Shown here piece by piece: positions 62,707 to 64,000 of a stretch of DNA of 64,000 nucleotides. The notes under the pieces were generated by a model, which ran no database searches, was not told the DNA's origin, and saw only the letters and a list, made by a program, of their open reading frames with translations. Source of the stretch: Tsuneonella flava (GTDB taxonomy: Bacteria > Pseudomonadota > Alphaproteobacteria > Sphingomonadales > Sphingomonadaceae); NCBI RefSeq assembly GCF_002870965.1, contig NZ_PHSO01000004.1, positions 248,001-312,000 on the forward strand, in the 5' to 3' direction. A program made the translations under genes and the position numbers. Position 1 is the first letter of the stretch, and every line of letters begins with the position of its first letter.

Positions 62707-64000
62707 GTGAACAATAACCCCGTCCCACGCCGCTTCACAGCCACTGCCCCTCTGACGGGCCGCCTCCGTGTCCCCGGAGACAAATCGATCAGCCACCGCT
62801 CCGTTATGCTGGGCGCACTGGCCGTTGGCGAGACACGCGTAACCGGCCTGCTCGAAGGCGAAGATGTGATGGCTACCGCCGCCGCGATGCGGGCAATGGG
62901 CGCTCATGTGGAGAAAGTCGGCGTTGAGTGGCGCATTCACGGCGTTGGTGTCGGCGGCCTGCTGCAACCCGATTCGGCGCTGGAGATGGGCAATTCCGGT
63001 ACATCGACCCGGCTGCTGATAGGCCTGATTGCGAGCCACGCGATCACTGCGAATTTCACCGGAGACGCCAGCCTTTCAAAGCGCCCGATGGGCCGCGTAA
63101 TTGATCCGCTGTCTGTGATGGGGGCCAGCTTCACCACCTCCCCCGGCGGCACTTTGCCGCTGATGATGACCGGAGCGGAACCGGCCGTTCCGATTTCATA
63201 CCGCCTGCCAGTCGCCAGCGCCCAGGTGAAGAGCGCGATTATGCTTGCGGGGCTGAATACACCCGGAATTACGACAGTCATCGAACCCGTGCCAACCCGG
63301 GACCACTCCGAACGCATGCTGCGTGGTTTCGGCGCGCAAGTCGATGTTGGTGAAGAAGGGGGCGAACGCGTCATTCGCGTTCACGGTCAGGCAGAGTTGT
63401 CGCCCCAGCAGATAGAAGTTCCGGGCGATCCCAGTTCCGCCGCGTTTTTCATGGTCGCCGCCAGCCTGATCGAAGGTAGCGATCTACTGATAGAAAACGT
63501 CGGCCTCAACCCCACTCGTGCCGGACTGATCGAAGTGCTCCGCGAAATGGGAGCTAACATTGAAGAAACGAACGCTCGCGAAGTTGGCGGGGAGCCGGTT
63601 GCCGACTTGCGCGTCCGCCATGCTGAATTGCGCGGCATCGACGTCGATCCGGCAGTGGCACCATCAATGATCGATGAGTTCCCAGTGCTGTTCGTGGCCG
63701 CCGCATTGGCGAACGGACGCACCGTCACCCGCGGGCTCGACGAGCTGCGCGTAAAGGAAAGCGATCGCTTGTCCGCAATGGCCACTGCCCTCACCGCTGC
63801 GGGCGCGCGGGTGGAAGAAACCGCGGACGGATTGATTATCGACGGGTCCGGCGGCGAACCATTGCGCGGCGCGATCGGCGCCCCAGTCACCACTCATCTC
63901 GACCATCGTATAGCTATGAGTATGGCAATCGCCGGACTGGCCACGAAAGAAGGTGTGGAGATCGACGATACGCGGCCCATCGCCACCAGTTTTCCCGCAT
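62707..64000 (+). CDS. aroA: 3-phosphoshikimate 1-carboxyvinyltransferase (EPSP synthase), class II; 3' end beyond window
   Basis: Sixth step of the shikimate pathway, joining PEP to shikimate-3-phosphate. 431 codons are visible, nearly the whole gene. Substrate-binding PGDKSISHRSVMLGALA (23-39), EMGNSGTSTRLLIG (93-106), GDASLSKRPMGRVIDPL (119-135), YRLPVASAQVKSAIMLAGLN, PTRDHSERMLRGFGA and ELRVKESDRLSAM all match the CP4-like class II enzymes more closely than E. coli AroA. At the position of CP4 Ala100 this protein has Gly98. Start GTG 62707 is inferred from the conserved N-terminus; the Shine-Dalgarno site is weak, and an in-frame TTG lies ten codons upstream. Divergent from TIGR02300. Confidence 0.93.
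   Translation, partial: MNNNPVPRRFTATAPLTGRLRVPGDKSISHRSVMLGALAVGETRVTGLLEGEDVMATAAAMRAMGAHVEKVGVEWRIHGVGVGGLLQPDSALEMGNSGTSTRLLIGLIASHAITANFTGDASLSKRPMGRVIDPLSVMGASFTTSPGGTLPLMMTGAEPAVPISYRLPVASAQVKSAIMLAGLNTPGITTVIEPVPTRDHSERMLRGFGAQVDVGEEGGERVIRVHGQAELSPQQIEVPGDPSSAAFFMVAASLIEGSDLLIENVGLNPTRAGLIEVLREMGANIEETNAREVGGEPVADLRVRHAELRGIDVDPAVAPSMIDEFPVLFVAAALANGRTVTRGLDELRVKESDRLSAMATALTAAGARVEETADGLIIDGSGGEPLRGAIGAPVTTHLDHRIAMSMAIAGLATKEGVEIDDTRPIATSFPA

Noticed and set aside
62559-62783. Minus-strand frame overlapping the aroA start
   Set aside because: Shadow of aroA and the intergenic region; no conserved features or start signal.

Overview
This is chromosomal DNA of an alphaproteobacterium, most likely Sphingomonadales and probably Erythrobacteraceae. 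The assignment rests on gene content and order: zapA followed by a 6S RNA and the 5-formyl-THF ligase gene, DUF2842, a TIGR02300 zinc-ribbon protein, the mfd/sdhE/recG neighbourhood, a CP4-like class II AroA, a sphingomonad-type HTH protein, and abundant exported peptidases (S46, S9, M2). The sequence is GC-rich and densely coding, with a few AT-rich islands. There are no rRNA genes, no CRISPR array, and no intact prophage or insertion sequence. Three tRNA genes (Asp-GUC, Pro-CGG, Ala-GGC) and a 6S RNA are present.

Layout. 1-5.3 kb: minus-strand central-carbon operon tkt-gap-pgk-thioesterase-fda. 5.5-7.3 kb: plus-strand coiled-coil protein, zapA, 6S RNA, 5-formyl-THF cyclo-ligase, DUF2842. 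8.1-11.8 kb: branched-chain 2-oxoacid dehydrogenase (E1 alpha, E1 beta, E2). 11.9-18.1 kb: thyA, tRNA-Pro, S46 dipeptidyl peptidase, fumC, LMW phosphatase. 18.1-18.8 kb: a non-coding stretch with two copies of a two-hairpin repeat. 18.8-26.8 kb: mfd, a VanZ-like gene, sdhE, a damaged-looking methyltransferase, recG, bamD. 26.9-29.9 kb: accessory region with an HTH protein, a small membrane protein, a lipoprotein and a frameshifted pseudogene. 29.9-42.5 kb: lepA, PhaZ-like hydrolase, ferredoxin reductase, D-aminoacylase-like protein, dnaN, fabG/fabD, LD-carboxypeptidase, Mur ligase, DUF808. 42.7-47.6 kb: rpsF-rpsR-rplI, a Pat-like acetyltransferase, AMP nucleosidase, rimK and its protease partner. 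47.6-53.5 kb: M2 peptidase, hydrolase, and a MarR-EmrA-EmrB efflux operon. 53.5-58.2 kb: asd, an amino-acid permease, S9 peptidase. 58.3-64 kb: ffh-rpsP-rimM-trmD-rplS, tRNA-Ala, TIGR02300, aroA (cut by the window end).

How the genes work together. Several exported peptidases plus an APC permease and a branched-chain oxoacid dehydrogenase fit growth on peptides and amino acids. LdcA and a Mur ligase, divergently encoded, suggest murein recycling. RimK and a RimB-like protease lie about 4 kb from their expected substrate gene rpsF.

I saw no convincing wholly new system. The best leads are: two genes that look leaderless, one of them a marR with a palindrome exactly inside its promoter spacer; a pseudogene disabled by a four-base repeat change plus a stop; a methyltransferase lacking part of its AdoMet fold; and an uncharacterised membrane-protein/lipoprotein pair.
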